A stretch of DNA of 64,000 bases from Deroplatys truncata (GCA_030765065.1 CM060977.1:99093795-99157794), one strand, 5' to 3'. Counted from the first letter of the stretch, positions 22,456 to 33,844 are shown. Program-made: numbers and translations. Notes: a model not told the origin generated them from the letters alone.

Positions 22456-23470
22456 CATTGTTTAGAAAAATTTCCGATATGAAACATCCACATGACTTTC
22501 TCTGCCCTCTATCTTTATTAGTGGATATAAAAAGTATTCTTACTAAAGCTTATTTGTTTATATATTTACATTTTAATCCAAATAAATCTTTGCAGAAATA
22601 TCTACAATACACATTTTGTTATAGATACAAGGGTAAGGTGACATTCAAATGTTTAAAAATGGCGCTATACACTTGCTTTAAAATTCCATACTGTTTCCAT
22701 GCAATTGCAAGAAACAGCTGAATTTTCAAAGGACTTCAAGATAATGACCAAAAAATTAACAATTCGAACATTTAATAACGGATACCTAAGAAACGGCTTA
22801 TGCTACAAAAACATATTTTAAATAAATGGCGTGTTTTAAGGAAATCTACATTTTTTATGTTGTACGTTTCGTCTATCGCTTAACGTTCAACCAGTTATGC
22901 AAGATTGTACAAAATTCCTTCCGAATGAAGGAATAGGTAATTCCCAGAAAATTCAAGATATATATTTAATTTGTCATGTAAATATCTTTAATGAATGTAT
23001 TTTAATCAAAATCGTTATGGCCATTTCTTTTAGAAAACAAAAAATGTTCCATGCAAGGGTTGTTTTGGGGATTTTATTGAAAATCTTCGTATCGCATCTT
23101 TGGAAAATATGAACCCAAATACCATCTTTGGTATTTATCCGACTTTTCGTGAGTTATGTTGCTCACAGATACACACACGGACCTTTCTCCATATAGGGGA
23201 TCTCAAAACATGTATTTCCGGTGAAATCTCGGTATCGAATTTTTGGGTGGAATGCAATACCTTCTCTATCGACTATGTACAGGGTAGAGAAGGTAAGAAT
23301 GTTCTGATATGTTACTTTTACATGACATTCTCTACCCATTCTTCAGCAAAGCATTCTTACAAAGGATTATTCTTCTACCTACTTCTTGTTAATTCAGAAA
23401 AACCCGCACTACTCGTTTACTTGTTTTCTTGTAAACATGGGAAGAATACAGCAAGATAAAGCGATAGGTC
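22456..23470 (+). repeat. Family A dispersed repeat, complete copy plus following head
   Basis: One of the best full-length copies runs from the head at ~22,480 ('ccacatgactttctctgccctct') to the tail 'gggtagagaaggtaagaatg' at ~23,300, about 0.82 kb. A second head follows immediately ('ttctgatatgttacttttacatgac'). ORFs of 92-119 codons here lie inside the repeat and are not genes. Confidence 0.7.
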
Positions 23471-24485
23471 GAGGTGATTCAACTTATGAGGGCTCCTCGT
23501 GCGCTGAGACCTGCACAGATCTATCGTGCCTACCATCTCTCAAGAGGAATGCATCAAAGGAACCACGGAGGCTACAGGCCGCAGACAGACGGGCCACAGA
23601 GAAGTTCCTAACATTTCCAAGCTCGCAGACTCCTCCGACTGCTGGCCGCCGAGAGAGAGGGTGATGAATAACACACCAATCAAACAGCATTAAACGTGCA
23701 TGCTGACCATCTGTCCGGTTCCGCTATACATCATGAAACCTTGAAGCAGAAGTTTTATCGAAGGTCTACACGGAGACGAATTTCTTCTAAAAACCAGGGA
23801 AAGGTGTCAGTCGAGTGACTCTCCCTCCCGTGGGGTTTCTCATGGGGCCAATAACTTTGAGTCTAAAATGACCCCATGCTTATGCAAGGTTAGAAGTGGA
23901 TACGCTACTTACGCGCGTCAACCCCGAAGACAACACTACCGATAACCTCGGTAGAGCCGACAGTGACCTAGCACGCCGTCTACCAGCTCCCTAGGTTGGT
24001 GTCGGGGAACTTTGAGTCGTCTGACAACCCCGTCTGGGCGTTTCCAGTCAGACGTGACCAATCTCCCAAGGGTATCGGTACCACTGCACCGTCGAGTCCA
24101 AAACAACCCAAACAACTTGCTTTTCGGGAGGGCTCAGATGTTCGACCCGATGTTCTTCTAGTAATGTCAGAAGTGCCAAGACTGCTAGGGTCAGACAGCT
24201 AAAGGGGTCAGAACCCCTCTCTTACGGGGAAGCACACCTGAAGGATTAGAAGGAAACGAAGCAAAGAAAATCGTGGTAGAAAAGAAACCATTCCAGAATT
24301 CGCCTGTCGACCAAGGGAAACCGCGAAAAAACCCATCAGTCAGAATGGGCGGTGGCATGGGATAAAAACCAGGACTATAGTAAAATCTTTTCAAAACCGG
24401 TCGCTGTAAGGGCTTTGAAATTTTGTTCTCCTTGCACGAATATGAAAAAAAAGCGAAAGACAGAAAAAAAAGAAAAAGAGTGCAG
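23471..24485. other. GC-richer unassigned segment
   Basis: Base composition differs from the AT-rich surroundings and several short ORFs overlap on both strands. None has a recognisable domain. It may be part of a repeat not otherwise represented here. Confidence 0.3.
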
Positions 24486-24489
24486 CTGA

Positions 24490-25745
24490 GAGCAGTATAA
24501 GGTATTTGAAAATGCAAACTAATAACCAAGAATATCTCGGAAATAGTTAAGGCAATAATAAAGGTTATTTGACATAAACTGTGTTGCTTTAAGACGTTCT
24601 ACATTTTTTTAGTAGCAAGATTTTTTTGTCTCTAAGGATTTATTAATTTTTAAAAGTGATTCCCAGAAAATCAAAGATATACGTCTATCCCCATGAAAAT
24701 AGCTTAAAATATATGATAATAGCTATCAAAGTCGTTAAAGCCTTTTTGAGGAAATGAAAAATTGAAAACAATTTCCATTTAAGGATAGTTTGGAATAGGG
24801 GATTTACTTCAAAATCTTCGTCTCACAACCTTGAAAGGTCTTGAACTGAAATACCAAGCTCGGTGTTTAACGAACCTTTCGTCTTACTCTCCTTCTACTG
24901 CGTATAGTAAGAGAAGTATTGTATTCCACGAGATTTCGTCGGAAATATATGTTTTGAGGCACCCTTAATTAAAATAAGGCATTTTTGGAAACCTGTCCGT
25001 GTGTGCATGTGTGTCCGTGTGTCTGTAAACATCATAATTAAAAAACGAATAGTCACATAAATACCAAATTTCGTACCTATTTAATTTCAATATCTTGCAG
25101 GGGTACATGAAGATTTTCAAGAAAATCCTGTCCCCACAACTGCCCCTTACATAAAACATTCTTCGAAATTGTTGATTTTCTAAAAAGTGGCTATAACGAT
25201 TTTGATTAACATACAATATTTTAAAGATATTTACATAACAAATAAAATGTATATCTTGATTTTTCTGGGAATATCCTGTGAAGTCATCTTTATTCGGAAG
25301 GATTTTGTATAATGTTGTATAACTGGTAAACGTTAAGCAATAGACGAAAACGTGCTATACAGGAAATGTGGATCTCTTTAAAACAAAATTTATTTTAAAT
25401 AATATTTTTGTGGCATTAGCCTTGATGATATATCCGTTATTAATTGCTCGAGCTGTATATATTTCTCGTTCATTCTTTAAGGTCCTTTCAATATCCAGTA
25501 GTTTTTCGCGATTGCATGGAAACTACAGAATTGTAAGGCCAGCATATAGCCTTCAGCTCTTAAACATTTGACTATCGCTGTTCTCTTTGTATCTATAACG
25601 AAATGTGTAATGTAACTATTTCTGCAAAGGTTTATTTGATTTAAAATGCAGCAGATATAGAAATAAGCTTTAGTAAGAATAGATTGTATACTCAGTAATA
25701 AATAGTAGAGGGTAGAGAAAGTCACGTGAATGAATCACATCAGAC
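24490..25745. repeat. Family A inverted pair
   Basis: A plus-strand half lies at 24,490-24,925. A full minus-strand copy lies at 24,890-25,745, running from tail 'agaagtattgtattccacg' to head 'gagaaagtcacgtgaatgaatcacatcag'. Confidence 0.65.
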
Positions 25746-25959
25746 TTTTTTATATCTACTACTTCTGTTTTCAGTCGCTTATAGCGTCACCGCCGAAAAA
25801 CACCGTTATAAGTTGACCGTTGCGCTCACGGCACAGATCAGCTTGCGTTGTTAAAACACTGCTGCGAAGGTACATGAAATCTTCAGATTGTCACATAATC
25901 TGGGGATGACATTTTTTTGTCCACGTGTGTAGCTATATATTTTATTGTGTCAACTTGTT

Positions 25960-26104
25960 TCCAATCTTCATTATTTTACTTTTATTTCTATTTATTTTCA
26001 CGCCTCTATGTTCAAGTGTACCTGCCCACTCCATTATCCCTAGTTGAAGGTCCTGAGCATTGCTACTAATTACTAGTATATCGTCAGCATAGACAAGTGA
26101 TTAT
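25960..26104 (-). pseudogene. LINE reverse transcriptase fragment (YADD motif)
   Basis: The minus strand reads 'LVYADDILVISSNAQDLQL' followed by an 'HRGVK'-like stretch. This is the catalytic palm motif (YADD) and the adjoining helix of a non-LTR reverse transcriptase. About 48 codons are recognisable, with no start or end. It is an isolated relic between family A copies. Confidence 0.65.
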
Positions 26105-26173
26105 AAATATATAGAAAGACGTATTCAACGACATCTTACAACACAAGAGATGTAGATCTCTTTAAACGATACA
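26105..26173 (-). repeat. Family A copy interrupted by the half-LINE (left part)
   Basis: The minus-strand middle of family A ('gatgtagatctctttaaa') resumes at 28,174 ('aatacaattttttatggcattaatc') and continues to about 28,440. Removing the insert and one target duplication restores the family order. Confidence 0.6.
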
Positions 26174-26184
26174 CATTTATGACA
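26174..26184. repeat. 11-bp target site duplication, left
   Basis: CATTTATGACA, repeated exactly at 28,163-28,173 on the other side of the LINE. Confidence 0.85.
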
Positions 26185-26216
26185 TGATGATGATGATGAT
26201 GATGAGATACGGCTTA

Positions 26217-26249
26217 AGGGCGCTAAACTACTAAGGTCATCAGCGCCCT
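26217..26249 (-). other. 3' stem-loop of the LINE
   Basis: AGGGCGCT and AGCGCCCT pair perfectly around a ~17-nt loop, close to the (TCA)n 3' end. Structures like this at LINE 3' ends are known to be recognised by the element's own reverse transcriptase. Here it would explain mobilisation in trans. Confidence 0.7.
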
Positions 26250-26362
26250 AACAATGTATAAAATATAGTCAAAATATAAAACAACCGCATAATTAAAAAC
26301 GGGACACAAACCCGCGATGTCCAAAAGCTAAAAACAATACAACAATCCTAAAAACGATCACA

Positions 26363-27520
26363 CTAAAAGCATAGGTTCTGGGTGGCGATGGGTGAGGGGT
26401 GCCGCTGAGCGCGGCTTGTCCCAGGACCTTCCTGGGACAGCGACCTCCGAGGAGGAGAAGGTGAACTTTTCTTACCGCGTGCACGCGGAGGGTCCTTCAG
26501 AAAATCTTCCCTACGAAGTTTCTGCTTGGGTTTCTTTTCAGCGACTTGCGACTTCGTTGACTTTGGACCAAGTTTATAGGGCTTGGTAACAGTGACTTTA
26601 ATGGACGGCCGGATGGTAGTGGCGGTTAATCCAGTCATGGTCCAAGTGTGAGTTTCGGCATCTACTCGTGGTACTGGCGAGGCAACAACAGAACTAAATG
26701 TGCCAGATCGCAGGAGTGAAGATTGGCGCGCATGGTAACGCCTCCGGGCTTCAGCGAAGGAGAGTTTTTCCTTTACCCGGATCTCCTGGATCGCCTTCTC
26801 GTCCAAGTACCGCGGACAGTCGGCAAATGACGCAGAATGGGACCCTTTGCAGTTAACGCAGACGGGGACTGTGGAACAGGTACCTTCGTGTGACGGCTGG
26901 CTACATGAGGCACAGATGGTAACAGCACTCTTACAGGAGACTTGCGTATGCCCAAAACGTTGGCATTTGAAACAACGCAGAGGTCTAGGTATATACGGTC
27001 TCACAGAAATCCGTTCGTACCCTGCGGAAATGCTCGTGGGCAGATCGATGCCATCAAATGTTAGAAACAGGGTACGAGTGGGTACCAATACGCCGTCGCG
27101 TTTGGCCTGCACTCGATGGACCGCTGTCACCTTCTGGTCTGCAAGATATTCTACCAGGTCCTCGTCCGATATACCTTCGAGGCTATGGGTGGTAATGACG
27201 CCTCGACAGGAATTCAATGTGCGGTGCTTCTCGACACGGATGGGATAGCCGTGGAGAAGCGTAGCGCGCAACAAGGTCTTACTTTGCTGATCGGATTTCG
27301 TTTGAGCTAATAAGGAACCATTCCGTAGACGAGTGCAGGACTGAACCGCACCAGCAATAGCATCAATGCCCTTTTGAATGATGAAAGGGTTCACCTTCTC
27401 AAAACTTTGTCCTTCTTCGGTTCTTGAAATGACCAAGTAACAACCAGTTGTCAGTGGTGTCACTTCTGTTACATAAACTTTTCGGCGCTTGTTGGTAGTA
27501 ATGGAGGAAGGGTGCTCCAT
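26363..27520 (-). CDS. LINE ORF1 (Gag-like, three CCHC zinc knuckles), Jockey-type
   Basis: 385 codons from the ATG at 27,520. An in-frame upstream stretch reaches 27,547 but lacks an ATG. The N-terminal ~190 residues hold RNA-binding-like folds ending in 'RPYIPRPLRCFKCQRFGH'. Three knuckles follow: C-x2-C-x4-H-x4-C, C-x2-C-x4-H-x3-C and C-x2-C-x3-H-x6-C. The segment 'EIRVKEKLSFAEARRRY' after them is typical of Jockey/X-element ORF1 proteins. The basic, proline-rich C-terminus is probably disordered. The protein should bind the element's RNA in cytoplasmic particles. The frame is fully open, so the copy is young or selected. Confidence 0.8.
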   Translation of the reverse strand: MEHPSSITTNKRRKVYVTEVTPLTTGCYLVISRTEEGQSFEKVNPFIIQKGIDAIAGAVQSCTRLRNGSLLAQTKSDQQSKTLLRATLLHGYPIRVEKHRTLNSCRGVITTHSLEGISDEDLVEYLADQKVTAVHRVQAKRDGVLVPTRTLFLTFDGIDLPTSISAGYERISVRPYIPRPLRCFKCQRFGHTQVSCKSAVTICASCSQPSHEGTCSTVPVCVNCKGSHSASFADCPRYLDEKAIQEIRVKEKLSFAEARRRYHARQSSLLRSGTFSSVVASPVPRVDAETHTWTMTGLTATTIRPSIKVTVTKPYKLGPKSTKSQVAEKKPKQKLRREDFLKDPPRARGKKSSPSPPRRSLSQEGPGTSRAQRHPSPIATQNLCF

Positions 27521-28162
27521 AGCGAAATAAATCCTCCACCATTGCAATCGTCTCCGACCTCGGGCTCTGACTTCCCGGGCGTTACCCCGGCTTGGGTGAG
27601 TGGCCTATCTATACCAGACTCACCCCAGGGTCACACCTTCCAGAACATAGACAGAGGGACCCAATCGCCGTCGGAAGCCAGCAGCTCATGCAATGACCCC
27701 CCCCCGCGGGACTGCAGTTGAACAGCGGATAGGAACACATACCCTACATGACGACCCCGGGTGGTGGGGATGACGCCATTACCCACTCACCCAGCTGCGC
27801 ACCCCGTGCGCGGGTATCCGTCAGGCTGTGTCCACGGAGGATTTAAATAAAAGGATAAAAGAAACTAAAACTGTGTGGGCGTTTCGCACGCAATGTAGGC
27901 CGGCGAAGAAGTAAAATAGAGGCGTAAATGAATGAACGTGGGGCGAAATGCGCAGAAATAGAGGAGAAGAAAGAAACGATAGTGAGGTGCGGTATGAATG
28001 TGATGCAAAGAACGCACGAGAGCCTACCTTGTGTCCACCGGTCACGAGAAGAACCCACCTCGACCGGATGGGGGTGAGGGGATGAATGTGGCGATGATTG
28101 GCTCGGGAACCCACTGGGTGCGCCAAAATCCCGTACTCACATAAGGTGAGCCCCTGAGGGGG
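27521..28162 (-). other. 5' UTR of the half-LINE
   Basis: GC-richer than its surroundings. It likely contains the internal promoter, because non-LTR elements are transcribed from within. I cannot place the start motif. ORFs here (e.g. 114 codons at 27,821-28,165) are not convincing. Confidence 0.5.
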
Positions 28163-28173
28163 CATTTATGACA
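28163..28173. repeat. 11-bp target site duplication, right
   Basis: CATTTATGACA, identical to 26,174-26,184. It directly abuts the LINE 5' end, so the copy is full length at its 5' side. Confidence 0.85.
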
Positions 28174-28440
28174 AATACAATTTTTTATGGCATTAATCAT
28201 TTTCGAGATACTTTTGTTATTGGTAAGAAGTTTCAAACACATACCTTTTTCATTGTCATGCAAACAGCATAACATTTCTAAGCCATTCACATAGTGTTTA
28301 GCCCACCATATTCTTCTTATACCTACAAGAAGTATGTAAATGTGTAACGAAAGTTTGTCTGTATACAGAAATAAGCCTTTGCAGGAATAGGTTTTAGAAA
28401 GGTAATAAAGGAAGGTCACGTGAACTCATCATATCAGATT
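28174..28440 (-). repeat. Family A copy interrupted by the half-LINE (right part)
   Basis: Continuation of the minus-strand copy: 'ttttatggcattaatcattttcgagata', ending in a diverged head 'ggtcacgtgaactcatcatatcag'. It contains the block at 28,309-28,345 shared with 2,620-2,665. Confidence 0.55.
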
Positions 28441-28599
28441 TGCCTTTGTTCCTTAGCAAACATTTCCAATTAAGTAAGACGTGTTTAGTTACAACAGTAT
28501 TCAAACGTTTATTCCTCGTAATAAGGTCTCGCAGTGGCAAGAAATGAAAGGGGATAAGCAAGAACGGCGAACTTTCAAGCATGGCCTCTAGATGAGTAT

Positions 28600-29330
28600 T
28601 TCTACATGGGATATTTCAAAAACTTATAACACTAAAAAATGAAAATGTGTATTTTAATCATCGCCATATTTTTATTGTGGTTAGTTTTGGTCTAGCTTTG
28701 AAGGATTCCCTGCAATTATACATAATTCAGTCAAATAAAGGAGGGTAATGTAAAACAGTTGGTGAGTTTAATATCGTATCATCATGTTCACGTTATAGCT
28801 CACTTGGTTAGAGAAATGGCGGCGAATTCCGAAGATCTGTGGTTCAACTTCCAAGCATGATATTGAATTTTCAACTTATACACGGCATTTGTGTAAGAAA
28901 TATTAATTATCAGATGAAGAATACTTTACATTATATTCATACATATTTTAAATATACATTTTATTTTTCATGTTATAATTTAGTCATATGAGATTAATAA
29001 TCAAAATCATTTGAATGATTTTTAAGAAAGTAAAACATAACAAAAACTTTGCCATATAAAGGTATTTGGGTGAAGGAATCAACCATGAAGGACACCGGAC
29101 CTAAACATCCAGTTTGGTATTTAACTGACTTTTCGCTCCGAGTTATTCATTTCACAAACAGACAGGCAGAGAAATGCTCGCGCGCGCGCCTTCATAACGC
29201 ACACACAAATATTGGTGAGCTTCGTCTAAAATACTTTTTATCCAGAGGACCTCAAAACATGTAATTCCCGTGAAATATTCGTATACAATATTTTTGTGAG
29301 TACAATAAGACAAACTATAGTGGTTTATGT
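28600..29330 (+). repeat. Family A copy with an inserted SINE
   Basis: Diverged plus-strand middle and tail landmarks ('aattatacataattcagtcaaataaag', 'catgtaattcccgtgaaatattcgtat') flank a SINE C copy at 28,785-28,905. Confidence 0.5.
28785..28905 (+). repeat. tRNA-derived SINE, family C copy 2
   Basis: Box A-like 'tagctcacttggttagaga', box B-like 'gatctgtggttcaactt', and body 'tattgaattttcaacttatacacggcatttgtgt'. It matches 2,748-2,925. Confidence 0.6.
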
Positions 29331-29756
29331 GTTTAGTAACCATTTGATAGGCAATAAGACATTGTTCAGAAAATAAGAACAAAATCACTTTTGAAAAGAA
29401 TTTAATTCTTAACTTCCGTGCTTAATAGTGAAAGCGTGTACTTTTATTTGTCGGCTACTGTGCGCTTATTCTAAAAATATCCTTATCTCGTGTTTAGCCC
29501 TTAGGTTTCAATTTAACGTTTCATTCAAATAATTAATTGCTGTTTTATAACTCAAATAGCCTCTTTGTGTTCCGTTGGATATACATTCCGACGAAGTTTT
29601 CCAACCCCACAAGGCTTTTAGTTATTGCCTTATTTTTTTATTTGAAATAACCGATACTTCACTGCAATGGTTTAATTGAATCAGAACCTCGTTCCAAAGC
29701 ATATTTCTGCTTAATGATGATTATTGGTGTGACAATAAGTAATAATCCTGGTCACA

Positions 29757-29822
<66 letters not shown>

Positions 29823-30030
29823 TGCAAAACATATTTAGAATAGGATACCTGCTAAAAGCTGCTGTATTCCAAAGAGTATAAAAAAATGAAAAAAAATCTA
29901 ATGTAAACATGCACATTACTTTCTCCACCCCATTACTATTTCAGTTAAATTCTGTATCCTCAAGTTAAAAAAGTCAGTTAATATCGGCATAGAAATGGTT
30001 TCAGCTAATTGGTAGTTGTGAGACAAGACA
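29331..30030. other. Unassigned, contains an AAT microsatellite
   Basis: Nothing recognised apart from the (TAA)n run at about 29,759-29,822 and a short family A head-like piece at 29,905-29,960. Confidence 0.4.
29759..29822. repeat. (TAA)n microsatellite
   Basis: About 21 uninterrupted TAA units. Confidence 0.95.
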
Positions 30031-30032
30031 TA

Positions 30033-30743
30033 CGAGGGCAGTTCAGAAAGTCCCAGACGTTTTGGCCTATTGTGGCTATGAGTAGGGCTAGAACCGCCAT
30101 TTTGGTGTCGGAACGTTCCTACATTCAGTACGCATCCAGCTGTGGTAGCGTGAGGGCTGTGCCTTCCTTACTGTTAAAATGTTCGCTGCAATAGAAAATC
30201 CCGCCACTTGTGAAGTGCGTTTGGCTAAAAATAACAAACCAATTAAAATTTAACGTCAACTTTGTGATGTTTACAGGCAGGGAATAATTTGTGAAGCCGA
30301 ATCAGGCAATGGTGCATTGATTTTAAAAATGGCCGTACCAATACTCACGACGTCGATCGCAGTGGTATGGCTAGCCTTATCACTGATGAACTGTCAATGC
30401 AAATCAACAACGAAATTCGTGAAAATCGTCGTTTCACGATTACAGAACTTTCGGAACATTTTCCCCAAATTTCCCGGTGTTTGGTGCATCAAATTGATGC
30501 TTTGATACTGACACTGAACTGCATGCCGGTGTAAACCAGTGGTTGAAGTCGCAGGCGGCGTATTTCTACAGAGAGGTTATTGAAAAACTTGTGTCACGGT
30601 ATGATAAATGCCTCTATTTGAATGGCGATTATGTAGAAAAATAGCTTAAGAGTGTATCTTTTAAATGTAGATAATAAACGTTGATATTTTCATTTTGTTA
30701 ATTGTTTATTTCAAAACGCCTGGGACTTTCTGGATTACTCTTG
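30033..30743 (+). mobile_element. Internally deleted mariner element
   Basis: TA (30,031-30,032) and TA (30,744-30,745) flank imperfect ~30-bp terminal inverted repeats sharing CAGAAAGTCCCAG and GCGTTTTG. The inside carries an N-terminal transposase remnant ('TDELS/M..INNEIRENRRF' region and a helix-turn-helix part), which jumps directly to a C-terminal remnant ('WLKSQAAYFYREVI', 'KLVSRYDKCLYLNGDY'). The catalytic DDD core is missing. At 711 bp against ~1.3 kb for a full mariner, it is a deletion derivative and could only move in trans. Confidence 0.85.
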
Positions 30744-31089
30744 TAAATAAGTCGAACAGCGATCTGCAGAAGAAATGTATACTTCATAATTTTCACAGGC
30801 GTTTTATTTGTAGGGATTTTATGGACACATAAGCAGATAACGTTGCAAAATAAACAAAACAATAAGAGCAAACAAATTTTATATAACAGGCATTAAACTC
30901 CTAACAGAAGAAAAAACGCATAGTATGCTGGATGTCCCAAAGCACCCGTATCATTCATTTTTCTCTAAAACCATAATATTCTTGTTGTTCGCAAAAACAA
31001 TTTGATAATCGAAACCTATGTAAAGAATCGATTGGTGGCATTTCCATTTTACGGAACAAACCGTAAGTATTCGTGGTCAACTTTGAAAT

Positions 31090-32062
31090 TTTAAATGGGA
31101 ACGTAGGTTAAGTTATCATTGGATAGCACTTTTAAATTGAAACAACCTTTACTATTACTTTTTTTTCCTATTTTCTAATGTTTACCAAATGAACGATAGA
31201 CTTCCGCGTCATTTTGCACCAGTTGGTGGTGTTCCTCTAGCTGAACGGTTACCGATGTAGCTTCAACTCTATGGCTGTCCAACTCACTTTTCACTTAGGC
31301 TCGGTAATTTCTTGACCAGTTGTTATTCTGGACGGTGGATTGGACGAGGAGGACCAGTACGTTGGCAGATACAATCCCCTAACCTAACCGAACGACTTCT
31401 TCTTATGGGGGAGAATTAAAGACACTGTCTACCAGGTGCATCTTGCAACTAGACAAGATATAAAGGAAATGCGTAAGAAGAAGTTTAAGCTAAAATGAAA
31501 GACAAATGTAAACAAATTAATGCCATCTTCTTAGAAATGCTGTACGTACCGATGGTAATGTTTGCGAACACTCACTCTAAATGTTCAAAATTTCAACCAC
31601 CCTGTGCAACACAACGCTGTGATCTACTCCTAACATCACTGATGGCACGGAGAAGTTCATTACCGCTGAGAGACGCACAGGCTGCTAGAATTATTTCTTT
31701 CATTGGTAGACAATGTCTTTAATTCGCCCCATAATAAGAAGTCGTTTGGTGTTAAGTCAGGAGATCGTGTCTGCCAACGTACTGGTCCTCCTCTCCAATC
31801 CACGGTCCAGAAAATAACTCTTCAAGAACTTGCCGAGCCCTAAGTGAAAAGTGAACCGAACAGCCGTCCTGTTGAAGCTACATCCGTAACCACACAGCCA
31901 GAGGAATACCTCAAGCAACAGGTCGAAAATGTTGACAAGGAAGTCTATAATTTATTTATGAGTAAACATTAGAAGGTAGGAAATAAGTTTTGGTAAAAGT
32001 TGTTTCATTTTAAAGGTACTGTCCCATGATAGTTTAAACAAGTTCCCATTTAAAATCTGATT
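31090..32062. repeat. Inverted pair of Tc1/mariner-like transposase remnants
   Basis: Arms 31,090-31,435 (+) and 31,700-32,062 (-) are inverted copies, ~80% identical by eye. The minus strand of the right arm reads 'RWQTRSPDLTPNDFLLWGEL' after a 'VIFWTVDWRGG'-like stretch. This is the conserved third-acidic-residue region of IS630/Tc1-mariner-type transposases (SPDLTP.DFFLWG). Both arms have stops and frameshifts. The ~265-bp spacer may hold the continuation of one copy. Confidence 0.6.
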
Positions 32063-32519
32063 ATAAAAGGAGGATTACGTCTGTAGCTGTAACACTGTTG
32101 GTTTCGTCATCATAACTCATTAAGTTCTCAAAAGCAAGTGCAACTGTTACTTCTGCATCGTGCATCCCTCTTGCATTAAGCTGGGTGGATCAAACAACTA
32201 GTACATTGACCATTCTTAATAAAAACTATAGATTTGACTGTGCAACAAATACACCGTACCGTAATGTTGGGAAAACTTTTCTATCCCACTGCCTAAATCC
32301 CTAAGTATTTCCCATTTAATTCAAAATTAACTGTCCCTGCATTGCAGGTTACTTTTACATCATCAAATAGAATATCCTGCAGCCATCACCAGTGCACAAA
32401 TAAGGTGGATATAGTACAATATCCACTATAATTTGAAATTCATTTCAGTGTAAATCACTACCTAAATAAGGAGTTTTATCAATTACGAAAACTAAGTACC
32501 AATCATTTTTTAAAAAAAT

Positions 32520-33162
32520 AACAGAACATTATTTTCCAAATACTTTATTATTATATACTATCTTACACCTTACACTACTGCGCCACATAGTCACCTCCGC
32601 TATTCAGGCAATTGTAACGGGAATCTAGTTTTTGTATGCCATCGTTAAAGAATGATGCTGCCTATGATGAAACCAAGCCTGCACTTCTTATTTCATATCA
32701 TCGTCGTTGAAACGTTTCCCACCAAGGAATATCTTCAGATAAAGAAAGAGATGAAAATATTTTTTTTACAAATCCGGACTTTAGGAAGGTGGTCGAATTG
32801 TTTCTAACCAAATGATGCTATCAGATCTTGAGTTTGTTTGGCGTGTGTCTAATCCACTTACTCACTGTTCCATCACTCATTGATGTTTATCCATAAACCT
32901 CACACAATTGGCGATGAATGTTTGCTGGCGTAACATTTTTTGCCTTCAAAAACAATATTTCCAAACGCTCTAAAACAGGAAACACAAAGTGACGATCGCT
33001 AATAGCTGCATTTGTCTTCCTATTGTATGGAGGAAGTGATCGCGCATACTCATAATGGCAACTGCTCGGCAAAAGATTAAAACTGTACTTTAAAATCTCT
33101 TCTCGTACAACAGAACTCCAAGCATTAACCTTTATCACAGATGGTAAACATAACGCCATCAC
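32520..33162 (-). pseudogene. Mariner transposase remnant
   Basis: Minus strand, N-terminal part at 32,887-33,000: 'FLKAKNVTPANIHRQLCEVY', the mariner N-terminal helix-turn-helix start. Further on, 32,580-32,740 reads 'FLGGKRFNDDDMK' and a degraded 'VQAWF' segment, the mariner C-terminal region. The catalytic middle is lost or too diverged. The ORF's first ~60 codons before this are unrelated. Confidence 0.6.
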
Positions 33163-33589
33163 CGAGTAACTTGAATACTGAATGTTTGTAATCTCACCAA
33201 ATATATTATTATTATTTTAGCTAAGTGAACCACCAATCACTTAGACCATTTTCAAGGAAAAACAGTTCTAAGATTAAAGTTGGTTCGCTTCTTACTAGGC
33301 ATTCTGGAAAGTTTTATAATACAAACCGAAAACAAAACAACAAAATGAAACAAGAAGAAACGCTTAAAATAGTATTATAAGAAAATATAAATTAAACTTA
33401 AAATGAAACAGTCTTGCGAAATTCCTTCAATCAGCACTCCCTCAAAGCTGAAGGAAAATTAGCATGCTATATCTTTAATTATCACAGATGTTTTAATTTG
33501 AACACAAAATCAAATTAGTAAATTGATTTCTTATTATAAACAAAAGTTCATAGTTACAAGAAAAGAGGCCCTCATTCAAATGTTTCTTT
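33163..33589. other. Unassigned AT-rich sequence
   Basis: Nothing recognised. Confidence 0.4.
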
Positions 33590-33844
33590 AGTGGGAACAA
33601 GCGCTTGCAATGAAACGAAAGAAAGATAAAAAAGAAATAAAGAAGAATTGCAAAACTTCATGCATGTCTTTAGACGACACAATTAGAAAAGGTTTAAAAT
33701 TACAACATGGATGTTTCGAAAATGCCTAACGCTACGAAGAAAATTATTTGACATAGAATGGTGTTTTAAGGTGCTGCACATTTCTTCTGTAACACGTTTT
33801 TTTTATCTGTTTTCTTAGTTATACAAACTTATTTGGTCAAATAA
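33590..33844 (+). repeat. Family A copy interrupted by the palindromic Polinton (left part)
   Basis: The middle landmarks of family A ('aatgcctaacgctacgaagaaaattatttgacata', 'agttatacaaacttatttggtcaaataa') stop at the ATGGGA duplication. They continue on the other side of the element at 51,046 with 'cttcactagctattcccagaaagttcaac'. Confidence 0.7.

Larger units (their letters stand above)
26185..28162 (-). mobile_element. ORF1-only non-LTR retrotransposon ('half-LINE')
   Basis: A 1,978-bp minus-strand insertion bounded by the perfect 11-bp duplication CATTTATGACA. In order it has a ~640-bp GC-rich 5' UTR starting near 'ccctcaggggctcacc', an intact ORF1, and a ~178-bp 3' region with a strong stem-loop and a (TCA)n-type terminal run. 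No ORF2 (endonuclease/reverse transcriptase) is present. Since both ends and the target duplication are intact, it moved in this form, presumably by using the ORF2 product of a relative. Confidence 0.85.

Noticed and set aside
23100-23664. ORFs of 92-119 codons across family A and the following GC-richer patch
   Set aside because: They run through non-coding repeat landmarks that are broken by stops in other copies.
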